64,000 bases of DNA from Terriglobus albidus (GTDB lineage: Bacteria > Acidobacteriota > Terriglobia > Terriglobales > Acidobacteriaceae): contig NZ_CP042806.1 of the NCBI RefSeq assembly GCF_008000815.1, forward strand, positions 4,216,001 through 4,280,000, given 5' to 3'. This document shows positions 12,852 to 21,950 of this stretch, piece after piece; the first letter of the stretch is position 1; each line of letters begins with the position of its first letter. The position numbers and the translations under genes were made by a program. The notes under the pieces are model-generated. The model did not search any database. It saw only the letters and a program-made list of their open reading frames with translations, and was not told the DNA's origin.

Positions 12852-14114
12852 CTACTCTTCCCGAAGCTGAGTAATGACCTGCTCAGCATGAATCACGCCA
12901 GCGATCTTGCCTTCGTCATCCAACACCGGCAACGACCGCAGATTGTACTTATCGAACAACTCCGCTACGGCCTTGTCCCGCGCGTGCAGACCGGAGCTGA
13001 CAATGTAGGTTTCGGCTAACCCCTGCAGCAGAGTGTCACGGCTTGCAAGCAAAAGCCGCGGCAGGGTCACCACTCCCTTCAATCTATCGTCATCGTCCAC
13101 CAGATACACCTCGGTGACCGTATCGGCATCCCCTTCAAAACCACGTAGCGCCTCAACGGCCTGCTCCACCGTCGCGTTCAGATGCACGCTCACGAAATCT
13201 GTGGTCATGCTGCCGGCAGCGGAGCGGTCAGAGAACTCCAAAAGGCCTTCGACCTCTTCGCGCTCTTCCGGCTCCATCTCCTCGAGAATCGCTTCGGAAC
13301 GCTCGTCCGGGAGCTCCGCCAGAAGATCGGCTGCGGCCCCGGGATCCATCTCTTCTACGATCTCGGCGACGCGCTCCGAGTCCAGACCCTCCAGCAGGGC
13401 CTTCTGCAGCTTCGGATCGACCTCTTCCAGGGCTTCGGCGGCGACCTCTTCATCCAGGCTGGCAAAGATAGCTTCGCGCTCTGCCGGGGCAAGCTCTTCG
13501 AGGATGTCCGCGATATCGGCCGGGTGCATCTTGGCAAGTCGGTTCTGCTCAATCTTCAGGCGAACCCGGCGCGCGGGATCGCGTTCGATCAGATCCACAA
13601 ACTCCCACGGAATAATCCGCGCAGCCGCTTGCTCACTTAACGAGGCCAAAGGCCGCGGCAGTCCCTTCATCAGCCGGCGCAGAGCACCGCGAAGGCCAAC
13701 CTCAACCTCGGCGATGCGCAGCCGCAATGGAGCGTGCCCGTTCTCCCCCTCCCACGCGAGATCTACATCGTTCACGCGGACGACTTTGTGGCCGTGCACG
13801 TCAATGATCTGCTGGTCCAACAGATCGCGGTCCAGGAGCAGATATTCGTGATCGGTAGCGACGGGCCTTACCTCGGCACCGGGACGCAACCGCAGATCTC
13901 CCGCCTGGGTCCGCTCCAGAGATTCAATGGAGACCCAGCCTGGCGCCCGTTCTTTTCCGGCGCGGCGCAGGACAAAACCCGCAACGTGGTTGGTGTCTTT
14001 CGCCGGATCGACAGCCAGGTCCCGCACCTTTCCAAGAACGCCCCCATGGGCATTCTTCACCGGCATGCCGATCATGGCGGCAGCGCTGGTCCGGAGATGG
14101 AGGGGAGTGTGCAT
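12852..14114 (-). CDS. Soluble PRC-barrel / MgtE N-domain / CBS-pair protein
   Basis: A 420-residue protein without transmembrane helices. Residues about 10-130 resemble two PRC-barrel segments (GMPVKNAHGGVLGKVRDLAVD and a second copy). Residues about 190-300 are a superhelical MgtE N-domain (MHPADIADILEEL, LDSERVAEIVEEM, LPDERSEAILEEM repeats). Residues about 305-420 form a CBS pair (SVHLNATVEQAVEAL; YIVSSGLHARDKAVAEL). In MgtE channels the N and CBS domains sense Mg2+ and gate the pore, but the pore domain is absent here. Proximity to an Nramp gene suggests it is a stand-alone metal or nucleotide sensor for that transporter. This is inference. Confidence 0.85.
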   Translation of the reverse strand: MHTPLHLRTSAAAMIGMPVKNAHGGVLGKVRDLAVDPAKDTNHVAGFVLRRAGKERAPGWVSIESLERTQAGDLRLRPGAEVRPVATDHEYLLLDRDLLDQQIIDVHGHKVVRVNDVDLAWEGENGHAPLRLRIAEVEVGLRGALRRLMKGLPRPLASLSEQAAARIIPWEFVDLIERDPARRVRLKIEQNRLAKMHPADIADILEELAPAEREAIFASLDEEVAAEALEEVDPKLQKALLEGLDSERVAEIVEEMDPGAAADLLAELPDERSEAILEEMEPEEREEVEGLLEFSDRSAAGSMTTDFVSVHLNATVEQAVEALRGFEGDADTVTEVYLVDDDDRLKGVVTLPRLLLASRDTLLQGLAETYIVSSGLHARDKAVAELFDKYNLRSLPVLDDEGKIAGVIHAEQVITQLREE

Positions 14115-14182
14115 CCTGTTCGCAGTCTACCCAAGCATTTCGATGCGCACCACCAGCGCTATGTAATAGAACCAAAAAGAGA

Positions 14183-14211
14183 AAGCCGGCCCTCAAAAAG
14201 AGGGCCGGCTT
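14183..14211 (-). terminator. Rho-independent terminator of the M13 peptidase gene
   Basis: A perfect 12 bp inverted repeat (AAGCCGGCCCTC, loop AAAAA, GAGGGCCGGCTT). On the minus strand it is followed by TCTCTTTTTGG. It lies 134 bp beyond the peptidase stop, with repeat element copy 1 between them. It also separates that transcript from the downstream MgtE-N/CBS gene. Confidence 0.85.
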
Positions 14212-14232
14212 CCGGTGCTTCAGGCGTGCGCT

Positions 14233-14346
14233 AGAGCGTTTTTCCTGTTGCCGGGTATCCCGGGAGGAGCGTGCAGAGGCGTTTTCATTGAGGAAAACGC
14301 CCATAGATGCACTAGCCCGGCACTACACCTACAGGAAAAATGCTCT
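14233..14346 (+). repeat. Palindromic MITE-like element, copy 1
   Basis: A 114 bp element with terminal inverted repeats (AGAGCGTTTTTCCTGT at the left, ACAGGAAAAATGCTCT at the right) and a central hairpin (GGCGTTTTC ... GAAAACGCC). TA dinucleotides sit at both edges (14232-14233 and 14346-14347). The same sequence recurs at 28634, 46159 and 60940. The right edge overlaps the TAG stop codon of the M13 peptidase gene. I take this orientation as plus. Confidence 0.9.
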
Positions 14347-16408
14347 ACCACACCTTGCAGACCGCCTCTTTCACCATCGGCTGGCCCTTTTTGCATCCGA
14401 AGGCTGTGGCAAATTCGGGCATATTCGTCACGATACCGTTGATACGCGCATAGCCCGGAGAGTGGGGATTGGTGATCGCGCTCACCCGCAGATTCTCCGG
14501 CCGCTGGTTCTCGCATGCCCACTGGGCAAACCCAATAAAGAACCGCTGGTCGGGGGTGAATCCTTCCACCGGTGCGAGCCGCTGATTCTCCGTCGCCTTC
14601 TTCCAGGCAATATACGCGATCAGCGTTCCGCCCAGGTCGGCTACGTCTTCGCCGCTGGTCAGCTTCGAGTTGATCTTGATGTCGTCTACGATCGTGTAGG
14701 TAGCAAACTGGTCGCGAAGGCAGTTGATCTGCTTTTCAAAGCCTTCCGCGTCTTCCTTGGTCCACCAGTCCTTCAAATTCCCTGCTCCGTCAAACTGCCT
14801 GCCTTCATCATCAAAGGCGTGCGTCAGTTCGTGGCCGATGGTTGATCCTGTATTGCCATAGTTCGGAGCGTCGTCGAGCTTGGCATCGTACAAGGGCGGC
14901 TGCAGCACGCCGGCTGGGAAGTTGATGTCGTTCATCTGGGGGTTGTAATAGGCATTGACGGTCGGCGGCGTCATGTCCCACTCGTTCTTGTCGACCGGTT
15001 TACCCACCTTGGCCCACTGGCGCTGGTCTTCGAAAAGCGAAGCCCGCAGCATGTTGTCGAAGTAGTCATCAGCCTTGACCTCCAGCTTTGAGTAGTCGCG
15101 CCACGTGTCCGGATACCCGATCTTGTTCCGGACCATATGCAGCTTCTCGATCGCGCGCTGCTTGGTGGCATCGCCCATCCAGCTCAGTCCTTTGATCTCC
15201 CCGGCCATCGCCTGCTCGACCTCATCGGTCATCTTCACGGTCTTTGCCTTGGTGTCTGGACCGAAGGTACGGCGGACGAACTCCTGCCCGAGGGCCTCGC
15301 CCAGCATGTTGTCTACCTGGCGCGTACAGCGCTTCCACCGGGGCTGCTGTTGCTGCACGCCACGCAGATACTTCGAATAGAAGTTGAACTGCGCCTCATC
15401 GAAATCCTTCGACAGTGACGAAGCCGCAGCCGTAATCGCATGGAAGCGCAGGTACGCCTTCAACGCCGGCAACGGTTCCGCAGTCAGCTCCGTCTGCAGC
15501 GCTTTCTGGAAGTCAGGCTGGTTCACATTCAGCGACTTCACTCCGGGTACATTCTGCGCCACAAAATAGCGATTCCAGTCGATCGACGGCGTCAGTTTGC
15601 CCAAGTCCTCGACCGACATCTTGTGGTACTCCTTGTACGGATCGCGACGTTCGACGCGGGTCAGCGAGGCCTTTGCGAGAGTGGTCTCGATCTTCATAAT
15701 CGCGGCGGCGTCAGCCTCCGCCGTTGCCTTCGGTTCTCCGGCGAGGGTCAACTGCTGTGCGATGTAGGCAACGTACTTCGCGCGGGTCTCTTCGCTCTTG
15801 GCATCGGTCTTGGTGTAGTAGTCGCGGTCGGGCAATCCCAGGCCTCCCGCGGCGATAAATGCGATCACCTGCGAGGAATCGCCGAGATCCTGTCCGGAGC
15901 CGGAACCGAAGAAAAAGTTCCCCACCTGTTCGTGGTGCAACGCCGGAAGATAGGCCACCAGTTCCTCGCGCGTCTTCAAGCCGTCGATCCGGGTTAGCAG
16001 AGGCTTTAGAGGGGCCAGGCCGCGCTTGTTAATCGAATCTTCATCCATGCAGGCGCCGAAATAATCGCCGACCTTCTGCTCGCTGGGCGTGCGATTGGTA
16101 GCCTTCGAAGCATCCACCAGGATGCCCCACAAAAACTGGAGATTGTCCTGCGCCAGCTTGCCGTAGACGCTCCACGCGGCCTGATCCGCGGGAATCGGAT
16201 TGCTCTTTATCCATCCGCCGCAGGAGTACTGGTAAAAGTCCACGCACGGATCGACCGACTTATCCATATCGGCCACATTCAGGCTGGGGGAGTACGGCAT
16301 CGCCTGCAAGGGTTTCAGCGATGTCGATTGCGCGGCTGTTGATTGCGCAAAGACACCACCTGCCAGGCCACACCACATCGCGACCGCTAAACCAAAGCGC
16401 AAACGCAT
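14345..16408 (-). CDS. Secreted M13 family metallopeptidase (neprilysin/PepO-like)
   Basis: A zinc endopeptidase of 687 residues from the chosen ATG. The open frame extends to 16600, but a signal peptide (MRLRFGLAVAMWCGLAGGVFAQ) begins at 16408, preceded by AGGAG. The N-terminal M13 domain includes VDPCVDFYQYSCGGWI. The catalytic domain has NAYYNPQMNDINFPAG, the zinc motif HELTH near residue 525 (IGHELTHAFDDEGRQFDG) and GEDVADLGG with the third zinc ligand Glu. The C-terminus ends in CKVW, typical of the family. It probably degrades peptides in the periplasm or outside the cell. The stop codon lies at the edge of repeat element copy 1. Confidence 0.95.
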   Translation of the reverse strand: MRLRFGLAVAMWCGLAGGVFAQSTAAQSTSLKPLQAMPYSPSLNVADMDKSVDPCVDFYQYSCGGWIKSNPIPADQAAWSVYGKLAQDNLQFLWGILVDASKATNRTPSEQKVGDYFGACMDEDSINKRGLAPLKPLLTRIDGLKTREELVAYLPALHHEQVGNFFFGSGSGQDLGDSSQVIAFIAAGGLGLPDRDYYTKTDAKSEETRAKYVAYIAQQLTLAGEPKATAEADAAAIMKIETTLAKASLTRVERRDPYKEYHKMSVEDLGKLTPSIDWNRYFVAQNVPGVKSLNVNQPDFQKALQTELTAEPLPALKAYLRFHAITAAASSLSKDFDEAQFNFYSKYLRGVQQQQPRWKRCTRQVDNMLGEALGQEFVRRTFGPDTKAKTVKMTDEVEQAMAGEIKGLSWMGDATKQRAIEKLHMVRNKIGYPDTWRDYSKLEVKADDYFDNMLRASLFEDQRQWAKVGKPVDKNEWDMTPPTVNAYYNPQMNDINFPAGVLQPPLYDAKLDDAPNYGNTGSTIGHELTHAFDDEGRQFDGAGNLKDWWTKEDAEGFEKQINCLRDQFATYTIVDDIKINSKLTSGEDVADLGGTLIAYIAWKKATENQRLAPVEGFTPDQRFFIGFAQWACENQRPENLRVSAITNPHSPGYARINGIVTNMPEFATAFGCKKGQPMVKEAVCKVW

Positions 16409-16627
16409 TTCGTTCTTTCTCCTTTTTAGACACTTCATCCTATCGCGGTGACAGGGCATACGCTCTCGCAGCGACGAAGGTTCCCCGCCCGGGGGAGGGC
16501 CTCCAATTCCATTTCTTGACTTTTGCTTCCCCGGGAAGCAAACTGCCTTTGCAAGCACCTTGGACGAAACTCCGGCTCCTCTGGGCGTCGGGAGCTCCAA
16601 AATCAGCTTCTCGCCTGCAGGAGTAAT

Positions 16628-17068
16628 TTGGCCGACTCAACCACAAGCCGCGCCAGTTTCACCCTCGACTCGACGCTCGACACCGTTAACCGGCTCGAGC
16701 TGGAAGCTGAGCAATTCGCCCAGCGTGCAGGATTTTCCGAGGACGACATCCCCAACATTGCAATGGCCGTGCGTGAGGCTGCAGTCAATGCTGTGCTTCA
16801 TGGCAATAACTACAGCACGGAGAAGCATGTAAGCGCGTCCTTTGAAACCACCTCGTCAGATCTGGTCATCAAGATTACGGACCAGGGGCCGGGACTCGAT
16901 CCTGACACCATTCCCGACCCGCTCGCGCCAGAAAACATCCTGCGCGGCTCCGGACGAGGCATCTTCCTCATCCGCGCTTTTATGGATGAGGTACACTTCC
17001 GCCAGACCCATCCTGGGACGGAACTGACCCTGATCAAACATCGCACTCCCGCACCAGCGGGCAATTAA
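16628..17068 (+). CDS. RsbW-like serine/threonine kinase (GHKL anti-sigma type)
   Basis: A GHKL-ATPase-fold protein of about 146 residues. The N-box reads REAAVNAVLHGNN and the G1 box TDQGPGLDP. A G2-like segment (GSGRGIFLIRAFMDEV) follows. Such small kinases bind and phosphorylate STAS antagonists and sequester sigma factors or other targets. The open frame starts at 16523 inside the divergent peptidase gene. I choose the TTG at 16628 because GGAG lies just upstream and the GHKL fold begins soon after. The STAS gene follows 17 bp later, giving a kinase-antagonist pair. No sigma factor gene is adjacent. Confidence 0.82.
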   Translation: MADSTTSRASFTLDSTLDTVNRLELEAEQFAQRAGFSEDDIPNIAMAVREAAVNAVLHGNNYSTEKHVSASFETTSSDLVIKITDQGPGLDPDTIPDPLAPENILRGSGRGIFLIRAFMDEVHFRQTHPGTELTLIKHRTPAPAGN

Positions 17069-17085
17069 CTAGGAGGAATCACCAC

Positions 17086-17433
17086 GTGAGCATGAAAGTC
17101 AGCACCCGCCAGGTAGACGGCGTCACTATCCTGGATCTGAGCGGCCGCATCACACTCGGAGAAGGCAGCGTCGTGTTGCGCGACGCCATCCGCGACCAGC
17201 TCGCTAAGGGCAATAAGAGCGTCCTGCTGAACCTGGGCGACGTCAGCTACATCGACTCCTCGGGCATCGGCGAGCTCGTCAGCTCCTTCACCACCGTCAA
17301 GAACTCCGGTGGCGAGCTGAAACTGCTGAATCTGACCAAGAAAGTCCACGACCTGCTCCAGATCACGAAGCTCTACACCGTCTTCGACGTCAAGGACGAT
17401 GAAGCTTCGGCCGTCGCTTCGTTCACGAAGTAA
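17086..17433 (+). CDS. STAS-domain anti-sigma factor antagonist
   Basis: A single STAS domain of 115 residues. The phosphorylatable Ser is in the loop SYIDSSGIGEL, followed by LKLLNLTKKVHDLLQITKL and a C-terminal helix. In RsbV/SpoIIAA-type proteins the unphosphorylated form binds the partner kinase and frees its target. The start is GTG at 17086, nine bases after a strong AGGAGG. The ATG at 17092 is spaced too far from it. It follows the RsbW-like gene by 17 bp and ends in a clear terminator, so the pair is one short operon. Confidence 0.9.
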   Translation: MSMKVSTRQVDGVTILDLSGRITLGEGSVVLRDAIRDQLAKGNKSVLLNLGDVSYIDSSGIGELVSSFTTVKNSGGELKLLNLTKKVHDLLQITKLYTVFDVKDDEASAVASFTK

Positions 17434-17475
17434 GCCGGTTAAGCTGATCTGCACTGAGACTTTGACGCAATGAAG

Positions 17476-17499
17476 AAGGCCGCCCACAAGGGCGGCCTT
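17476..17499. terminator. Rho-independent terminator between STAS and LemA genes
   Basis: A perfect 10 bp stem (AAGGCCGCCC, loop ACAA, GGGCGGCCTT) followed on the plus strand by TCTGTTTTGCTTT. It ends the RsbW-STAS operon. On the minus strand the tail is also moderately T-rich, so it may serve the convergent lemA gene as well. Confidence 0.9.
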
Positions 17500-17519
17500 T
17501 CTGTTTTGCTTTGATTCCT

Positions 17520-18092
17520 TTACTTACCGAAATCTACCTTCGGCGCAGTCTTCGAACCCGGATCGGCCGCATAGTAGCCCGTCTTCGGGGTGAACCCGGC
17601 CATACTCGCCCAGATGGAGTGCGGGAACTGCTGAATGTACACGTTGTAGTCCTTGATGGAATCGTTGTAACGGCGGCGCGCCACAGCAATGCGGTTTTCC
17701 GTCCCGCTCAACTCGTCTTCCAGGCGCTGAAACTGCTCATTGCTCTTCAGCTCCGGATAGGTCTCCTGCAGGCGGGTCAGCGGCAGCAAGGCGACACTCA
17801 GACGATCGTTCGCCGCCAGCTTCTCATCCGGAGTTCTCGCTGTCAGAAGGCCGGCGCGCGCATTGGAGATCGCCGTCAACACGTCCAGCTCCTGCTTGGC
17901 GTAGCCCTTCACGGTCGCCACCAGATTCGGGATCAGATCGGCACGGCGCTGCAGGTTTACATCAATCTCAGAGAAGGCAGCCGTCACCTCCTCATTCTTC
18001 TGCACCATGGTGTTTTTGGAGCCGGTATAGCTTCCGAATGCGAACACAACAATCAGTACAACGGCTACCAGCCCAATCAGAAAACCTTTCAT
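17520..18092 (-). CDS. LemA family protein
   Basis: A 190-residue protein from the ATG at 18092, preceded by GGAG and GAGG. The longer frame to 18134 lacks similarity at its N-terminus. One N-terminal transmembrane helix (FLIGLVAVVLIVVFAFGSY) is followed by the long helical LemA domain (DLIPNLVATVKGYAKQE; VARRRYNDSIKDYN). The C-terminus ends with a variant of the family motif FPHSIWASMAGF. Its biochemical role is poorly known, and it is often paired with TPM-domain proteins. Here the TPM gene lies 54 bp upstream on the same strand, supporting a shared envelope function. Confidence 0.92.
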   Translation of the reverse strand: MKGFLIGLVAVVLIVVFAFGSYTGSKNTMVQKNEEVTAAFSEIDVNLQRRADLIPNLVATVKGYAKQELDVLTAISNARAGLLTARTPDEKLAANDRLSVALLPLTRLQETYPELKSNEQFQRLEDELSGTENRIAVARRRYNDSIKDYNVYIQQFPHSIWASMAGFTPKTGYYAADPGSKTAPKVDFGK

Positions 18093-18146
18093 TTGCCTCG
18101 TCTCCTGTTTCTCCGGAGGCTTGCCTCCGGCCAACTCTAAAAATCT

Positions 18147-19013
18147 TTACCAGTCCCCGCTGGAACCACCGCCACCGGAGTCACCACCACCAAAACCGCC
18201 AAACCCGCCGCTGGAGTCGCCTCTGTCGCCACCACCCCCGCCGCCGCGTCCATCCCAGTCACGGCGTCCACCGCCACTGCCCAGGATATTGCCGAGAATC
18301 AGCCAGGGCAGCCAACCACCGCCACCTCCACCGCCGAAACCGCCAGGACCACCGCCGCCAAAGATACGGCGCAGGATGCTTACAACGATCAGGAAAAGGA
18401 TAAAGCCGACGACAAGAACACCGATCCCGATGCCGCCACCGGAGTGTACCGTCTCGCGATGATAGGTATGCGTCGTCTGCGGAGGATTGAGCGTGACACC
18501 GGCATCATCGGCGATCGTCTGTCCGATCTCGGTTACACCAAGACGAATAGCTTCGTCCCACTGATTCTGCTGCAGCAGCGGCCGCATCGCCCGCCCGATG
18601 TCGCCAGTCTTGGCGTCGGGCAGAATCCCTTCAAGACCGAAGCCCACTTCGATACGTCGCTTGCGGTCCTGCGTGGCAAACAACAGCAGGATTCCGCGAT
18701 CTTTGTATTTCGGATCCTTGGGTCCAATACCCCATGTGTGAAAGAGATTGTTCGCGTAGTCTTCGATCGGCTGGTCGTCGAGCGACTTGATGATGACCAC
18801 GGCAATCTGTGCGTGCGCCTGCCGCTCTACCTCGCCTGCATATTGATTGATCTGCGCTTTGGCCGGATCGGACAACACGTTCGCCAGATCGGTTACATAA
18901 GCCGTCGGTTTGGGGAGGTCGCTTACCTTCTCACCCACCGCCGCCAAAGGCGCCAGCACGATCAGCAGCGCCCACATCCACGATCTGGCCCATCGGCCCA
19001 TATCTGTCATCAT
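18147..19013 (-). CDS. TPM-domain membrane protein with Gly-rich tail (YgcG-like)
   Basis: A 288-residue protein with a signal peptide, then a TPM domain (about residues 35-165; YVTDLANVLSDPAKAQI, RGILLLFATQDRKRRIEVGFGLEG). A transmembrane helix follows near 195-215 (IGIGVLVVGFILFLIVVSIL). The C-terminus is very rich in Gly (GGGGPGGFGGGGGGGW and GGFGGFGGGDSGGGGSSGDW). TPM proteins in plants act in photosystem II repair. The bacterial relatives are uncharacterised envelope proteins, usually encoded with LemA as here. The Met residues at 2 and 5 are alternative starts. Confidence 0.9.
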   Translation of the reverse strand: MMTDMGRWARSWMWALLIVLAPLAAVGEKVSDLPKPTAYVTDLANVLSDPAKAQINQYAGEVERQAHAQIAVVIIKSLDDQPIEDYANNLFHTWGIGPKDPKYKDRGILLLFATQDRKRRIEVGFGLEGILPDAKTGDIGRAMRPLLQQNQWDEAIRLGVTEIGQTIADDAGVTLNPPQTTHTYHRETVHSGGGIGIGVLVVGFILFLIVVSILRRIFGGGGPGGFGGGGGGGWLPWLILGNILGSGGGRRDWDGRGGGGGGDRGDSSGGFGGFGGGDSGGGGSSGDW

Positions 19014-19054
19014 TCTACGCTTTCACCCCGCAAGAGGTTCCGCAGGGCAAAACA

Positions 19055-19076
19055 AAGGCGGGCGTTCGCCCGCCTT
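19055..19076 (-). terminator. Terminator of the DUF4142 gene
   Basis: A GC-rich inverted repeat (AAGGCGGGCG / CGCCCGCCTT, two-base centre). On the minus strand it is followed by TGTTTTG. It sits 19 bp past the DUF4142 stop and separates that gene from the TPM-LemA pair. Confidence 0.85.
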
Positions 19077-19094
19077 GTCTTCCAGCATCTTACC

Positions 19095-19742
19095 TTACTG
19101 CATGGCAAGGTAACCGTTCTTACGCGCTACCGAATCCGCCTGCATGATGTGGTCCTGAATCACAGGGATTGTGCGGTCGAGAGCGTCTTTGAGTGAATTA
19201 TTCGACGTGGCGAACATGGTGTCGCGAAAGAGCTTCAGATCTTCGCGATGGCTTTCTGCCATCGCCATCATGTATTCCTTGTCGAACTGCTCTCCTGAAA
19301 GACCGCTCAACCGGTCATACAGCTTCTGGTCCTTCCTGGAAAGCTCCCGGGCCGGAGGACCTCCGAGTTCCTGTGCCAGCGGCTTCCAGGTGCGCGCGAG
19401 CGCGGCATGGTCTGTCATGATCTTCTGCGCGAATGTCTTTACATCGTCGTTGCTGGACTTCGCGAGAGCAAGCTGGCTCATTCGAACAACTCCCCTGCTG
19501 CTCTGAGCCGCGGTCTTCAGGAAGAACCGGTCCCGCATACGCTCACCGGTATCCCCCAGCGGCGCCGAGGTATCTTCCGGTCTCGCATTGGAAACACCAA
19601 CACCTGCCGGCTTCTCCTGCCGCTGCTGCTGCGGTGTTGGATTGGTGTTGTAGATGCTGCCGCTCGTATCCTGCTGTGCGGCTAAAGTTGCCGCACCAAA
19701 TCCCAACATCACAACAAAGGCTGAAACGCCTGATATTCGCAT
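19095..19742 (-). CDS. Secreted DUF4142 protein
   Basis: A 215-residue protein from the ATG at 19742, preceded by AGGAGGG. A signal peptide (ISGVSAFVVMLGFGAATLAAQ) is followed by a low-complexity segment (TNPTPQQQRQEKPAG). The DUF4142 helical domain covers residues about 75-212 (DRFFLKTAAQSSRGVVRMSQLAL; DNEFD-like YMMAMAESHREDLKLF). The domain is a ferritin-like four-helix arrangement of unknown biochemical role and is often found in periplasmic proteins. It is divergent from the oligopeptidase gene and has its own terminator. Confidence 0.88.
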   Translation of the reverse strand: MRISGVSAFVVMLGFGAATLAAQQDTSGSIYNTNPTPQQQRQEKPAGVGVSNARPEDTSAPLGDTGERMRDRFFLKTAAQSSRGVVRMSQLALAKSSNDDVKTFAQKIMTDHAALARTWKPLAQELGGPPARELSRKDQKLYDRLSGLSGEQFDKEYMMAMAESHREDLKLFRDTMFATSNNSLKDALDRTIPVIQDHIMQADSVARKNGYLAMQ

Positions 19743-19865
19743 CTTTTGGGGCCCTCCTGTAGCTCTACGATCTCTACGATGAGGCACAATACTCCTCTCT
19801 TTCTTAGGGTGGCAACATCCATCTGCGGTTGCCTGTATCCTCTACCTTTGGAGCCGAATCAAGAC

Positions 19866-21950
19866 ATGCAACCCCCTGTCGCCCGCCGCGAGCCGCATCC
19901 CACCAACATCCACGGACAAACACTCGAAGACGATTACTTCTGGCTCCGTAACAAGGACTCAGAAGAGGTGATCGATTACCTGAAGGCCGAGAACGCCTAC
20001 ACCCATGCCTTCATGGAGCCCACCAAGGGGCTGCAGGACAAGCTCTATCGCGAGATGCTGTCGCACATCAAGGAGACCGATGTTTCGGTTCCCTATCTCG
20101 CGAATGGGTACTTCTATTACACCCGCACGGTTGAAGGGCTGCAGTACCCCATCTACTGCCGCAAGCCATCCCCTGCTCCGGGCGATCCGAACGCCGTCTA
20201 CAACGACGATGTCGCGGAGCAGATCATCCTTGACGTCAATGAACTGGCCAAAGACCAGCCCTTCATGGCCATTGGAGGCCTTGCGGTCTCGCCGGATAAT
20301 ACGCTGCTTGCCTATTCGACTGACAATACCGGCTTCCGCCAATACACGCTGCATATCCGCTCTCTCGTCACGGGAGAAGACCTTCCGGATACTGCGCCGC
20401 GCACCGGCTCTCTGGTGTGGGCCGACGATTCGAAGACGCTCTTCTACACCCTCGAAGACGAACAGACCAAGCGACACTATCGCCTTTACCGTCACACGCT
20501 GGGAGAGGATACGGCCAAAGACGCCGTGATCTTTGAAGAGACGGACGAGCGTTTCAACCTCGGCGCCGGACGCAGTCGTGACCGAAAGTACATCTTCATC
20601 GAGTCCGGCAGTCACACGACAACCGAGGTGCGGTTTGCGCCTGCCTCCAACCCGGCAACGTTCACGCTGCTGGCTCCGCGCATCAACGATCAGGAGTACT
20701 ACACCGACCATCGCAACGGTCGTTTCTATATCCGGGTGAATGACACAGGCAAGAACTTCCGCCTGGTTTCAGCAGACGTGAATGCTCCCGGACGCGAGCA
20801 TTGGATCGAAGAGCTCCCTGAGGATGCAGAGTATCCGCTCGAAGACTTCGATCTCTTCCGCGACTTTGCGGTCGCCTCCGACCGCGTGCTCGGCTTGCCT
20901 CGACTTCGCGTCTTCGGCTGGAGTGGCGACAAGCTGACATCCGCCTCGGAAGAAGTGACCTTCCCGGAGCCGACCTACTCCGCGGGGCTGCACGTCAATG
21001 CGGAGTTTGCTGCGGCTACCTTCCGCTACAGCTATCAGTCGCTGGTCTCGCCTTCTTCGGTCTACAGCTACGATGTCCTTACACATTCCTCCACACTGTT
21101 GAAGCAACAGGAGGTTCCGGGCGGTTTCGACCGTTCCCGTTATGCCTCTGAGCGCATCTGGGCCACGGCATCTGACGGTACAAAGATCCCTGTCTCGCTG
21201 GTCTATCGTCGTGATGAGTTCGTCCGCAATGGCGAGAATCCGCTTTACGTCTACGGCTACGGTTCCTACGGTTACGCACTGCCGGTTGGCTTCAACCCGA
21301 ACCGTCTTTCTCTGCTTGATCGCGGCCTGGTACTGGCCTACGCACATATCCGCGGAGGCGGCGATCTTGGCGACAAGTGGCACGACGCCGGCAAGATGCA
21401 GGTAAAGATGAATACCTTCACCGACTTCATCGCAGCCACCGAGTATCTTGTAGCTGAGGGCTATGGTGATCCAAAACGAGTGGCCATCGAAGGCGGCTCC
21501 GCGGGCGGCCTGCTGATGGGCGCGGTCACCAATCTTCGTTCTGATCTCTTCAGCGTTGTGCTGTCGCATGTGCCCTTCGTCGATGCGATGAACACCATGC
21601 TGGATGACTCGCTCCCGCTCACCGTTGGTGAGTATGAGGAGTGGGGCAATCCGAACGAGCCGGAGGCGTTCGCCACCATGCACGCCTATTCGCCGTACGA
21701 CAACCTGAAGCCGGGCGACTACCCGGCAACACTGGTGAAAACCAGCCTGAACGATTCGCAGGTGATGTACTGGGAACCGGCCAAATATATCGCCAAGCTG
21801 CGCACCCTGAAGAATAACGGCACTCCGCTTCTGCTTGAGACCAATATGGACGCGGGCCATGGAGGAGCTTCAGGCCGTTATGACTACCTGAAGGAGATCG
21901 CCTTCGATTACGCCTTCCTGCTGACTCAGTTAGGAGTTGAAAAACCATAA
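19866..21950 (+). CDS. S9A prolyl oligopeptidase family peptidase (oligopeptidase B-like)
   Basis: A cytoplasmic serine peptidase of 694 residues from the ATG at 19866. The open frame starts further upstream at 19746 without family similarity. The N-terminal seven-bladed propeller domain begins with the conserved DDYFWLRNKDSEEVIDYL. The alpha/beta hydrolase domain has the nucleophile in GGSAGG near residue 543, and the catalytic His in DAGHGGASGRY near 663. The RGGGDLGDKWHDAGK segment resembles oligopeptidase B, which cleaves short peptides after basic residues. Exact specificity is not readable. The stop overlaps the next gene's ATG by one base, coupling it to the isoaspartyl peptidase. Confidence 0.92.
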   Translation: MQPPVARREPHPTNIHGQTLEDDYFWLRNKDSEEVIDYLKAENAYTHAFMEPTKGLQDKLYREMLSHIKETDVSVPYLANGYFYYTRTVEGLQYPIYCRKPSPAPGDPNAVYNDDVAEQIILDVNELAKDQPFMAIGGLAVSPDNTLLAYSTDNTGFRQYTLHIRSLVTGEDLPDTAPRTGSLVWADDSKTLFYTLEDEQTKRHYRLYRHTLGEDTAKDAVIFEETDERFNLGAGRSRDRKYIFIESGSHTTTEVRFAPASNPATFTLLAPRINDQEYYTDHRNGRFYIRVNDTGKNFRLVSADVNAPGREHWIEELPEDAEYPLEDFDLFRDFAVASDRVLGLPRLRVFGWSGDKLTSASEEVTFPEPTYSAGLHVNAEFAAATFRYSYQSLVSPSSVYSYDVLTHSSTLLKQQEVPGGFDRSRYASERIWATASDGTKIPVSLVYRRDEFVRNGENPLYVYGYGSYGYALPVGFNPNRLSLLDRGLVLAYAHIRGGGDLGDKWHDAGKMQVKMNTFTDFIAATEYLVAEGYGDPKRVAIEGGSAGGLLMGAVTNLRSDLFSVVLSHVPFVDAMNTMLDDSLPLTVGEYEEWGNPNEPEAFATMHAYSPYDNLKPGDYPATLVKTSLNDSQVMYWEPAKYIAKLRTLKNNGTPLLLETNMDAGHGGASGRYDYLKEIAFDYAFLLTQLGVEKP

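Noticed and set aside
16409-16600. N-terminal extension of the M13 peptidase
   Set aside because: A clear signal peptide with a good ribosome-binding site begins at 16408. The extension is low-similarity Gly/Pro-rich sequence.
18121-18462. Pro-rich plus-strand frame opposite the TPM gene's Gly-rich tail
   Set aside because: Pro-rich peptides are the complement of Gly codons. There is no independent evidence for a gene.
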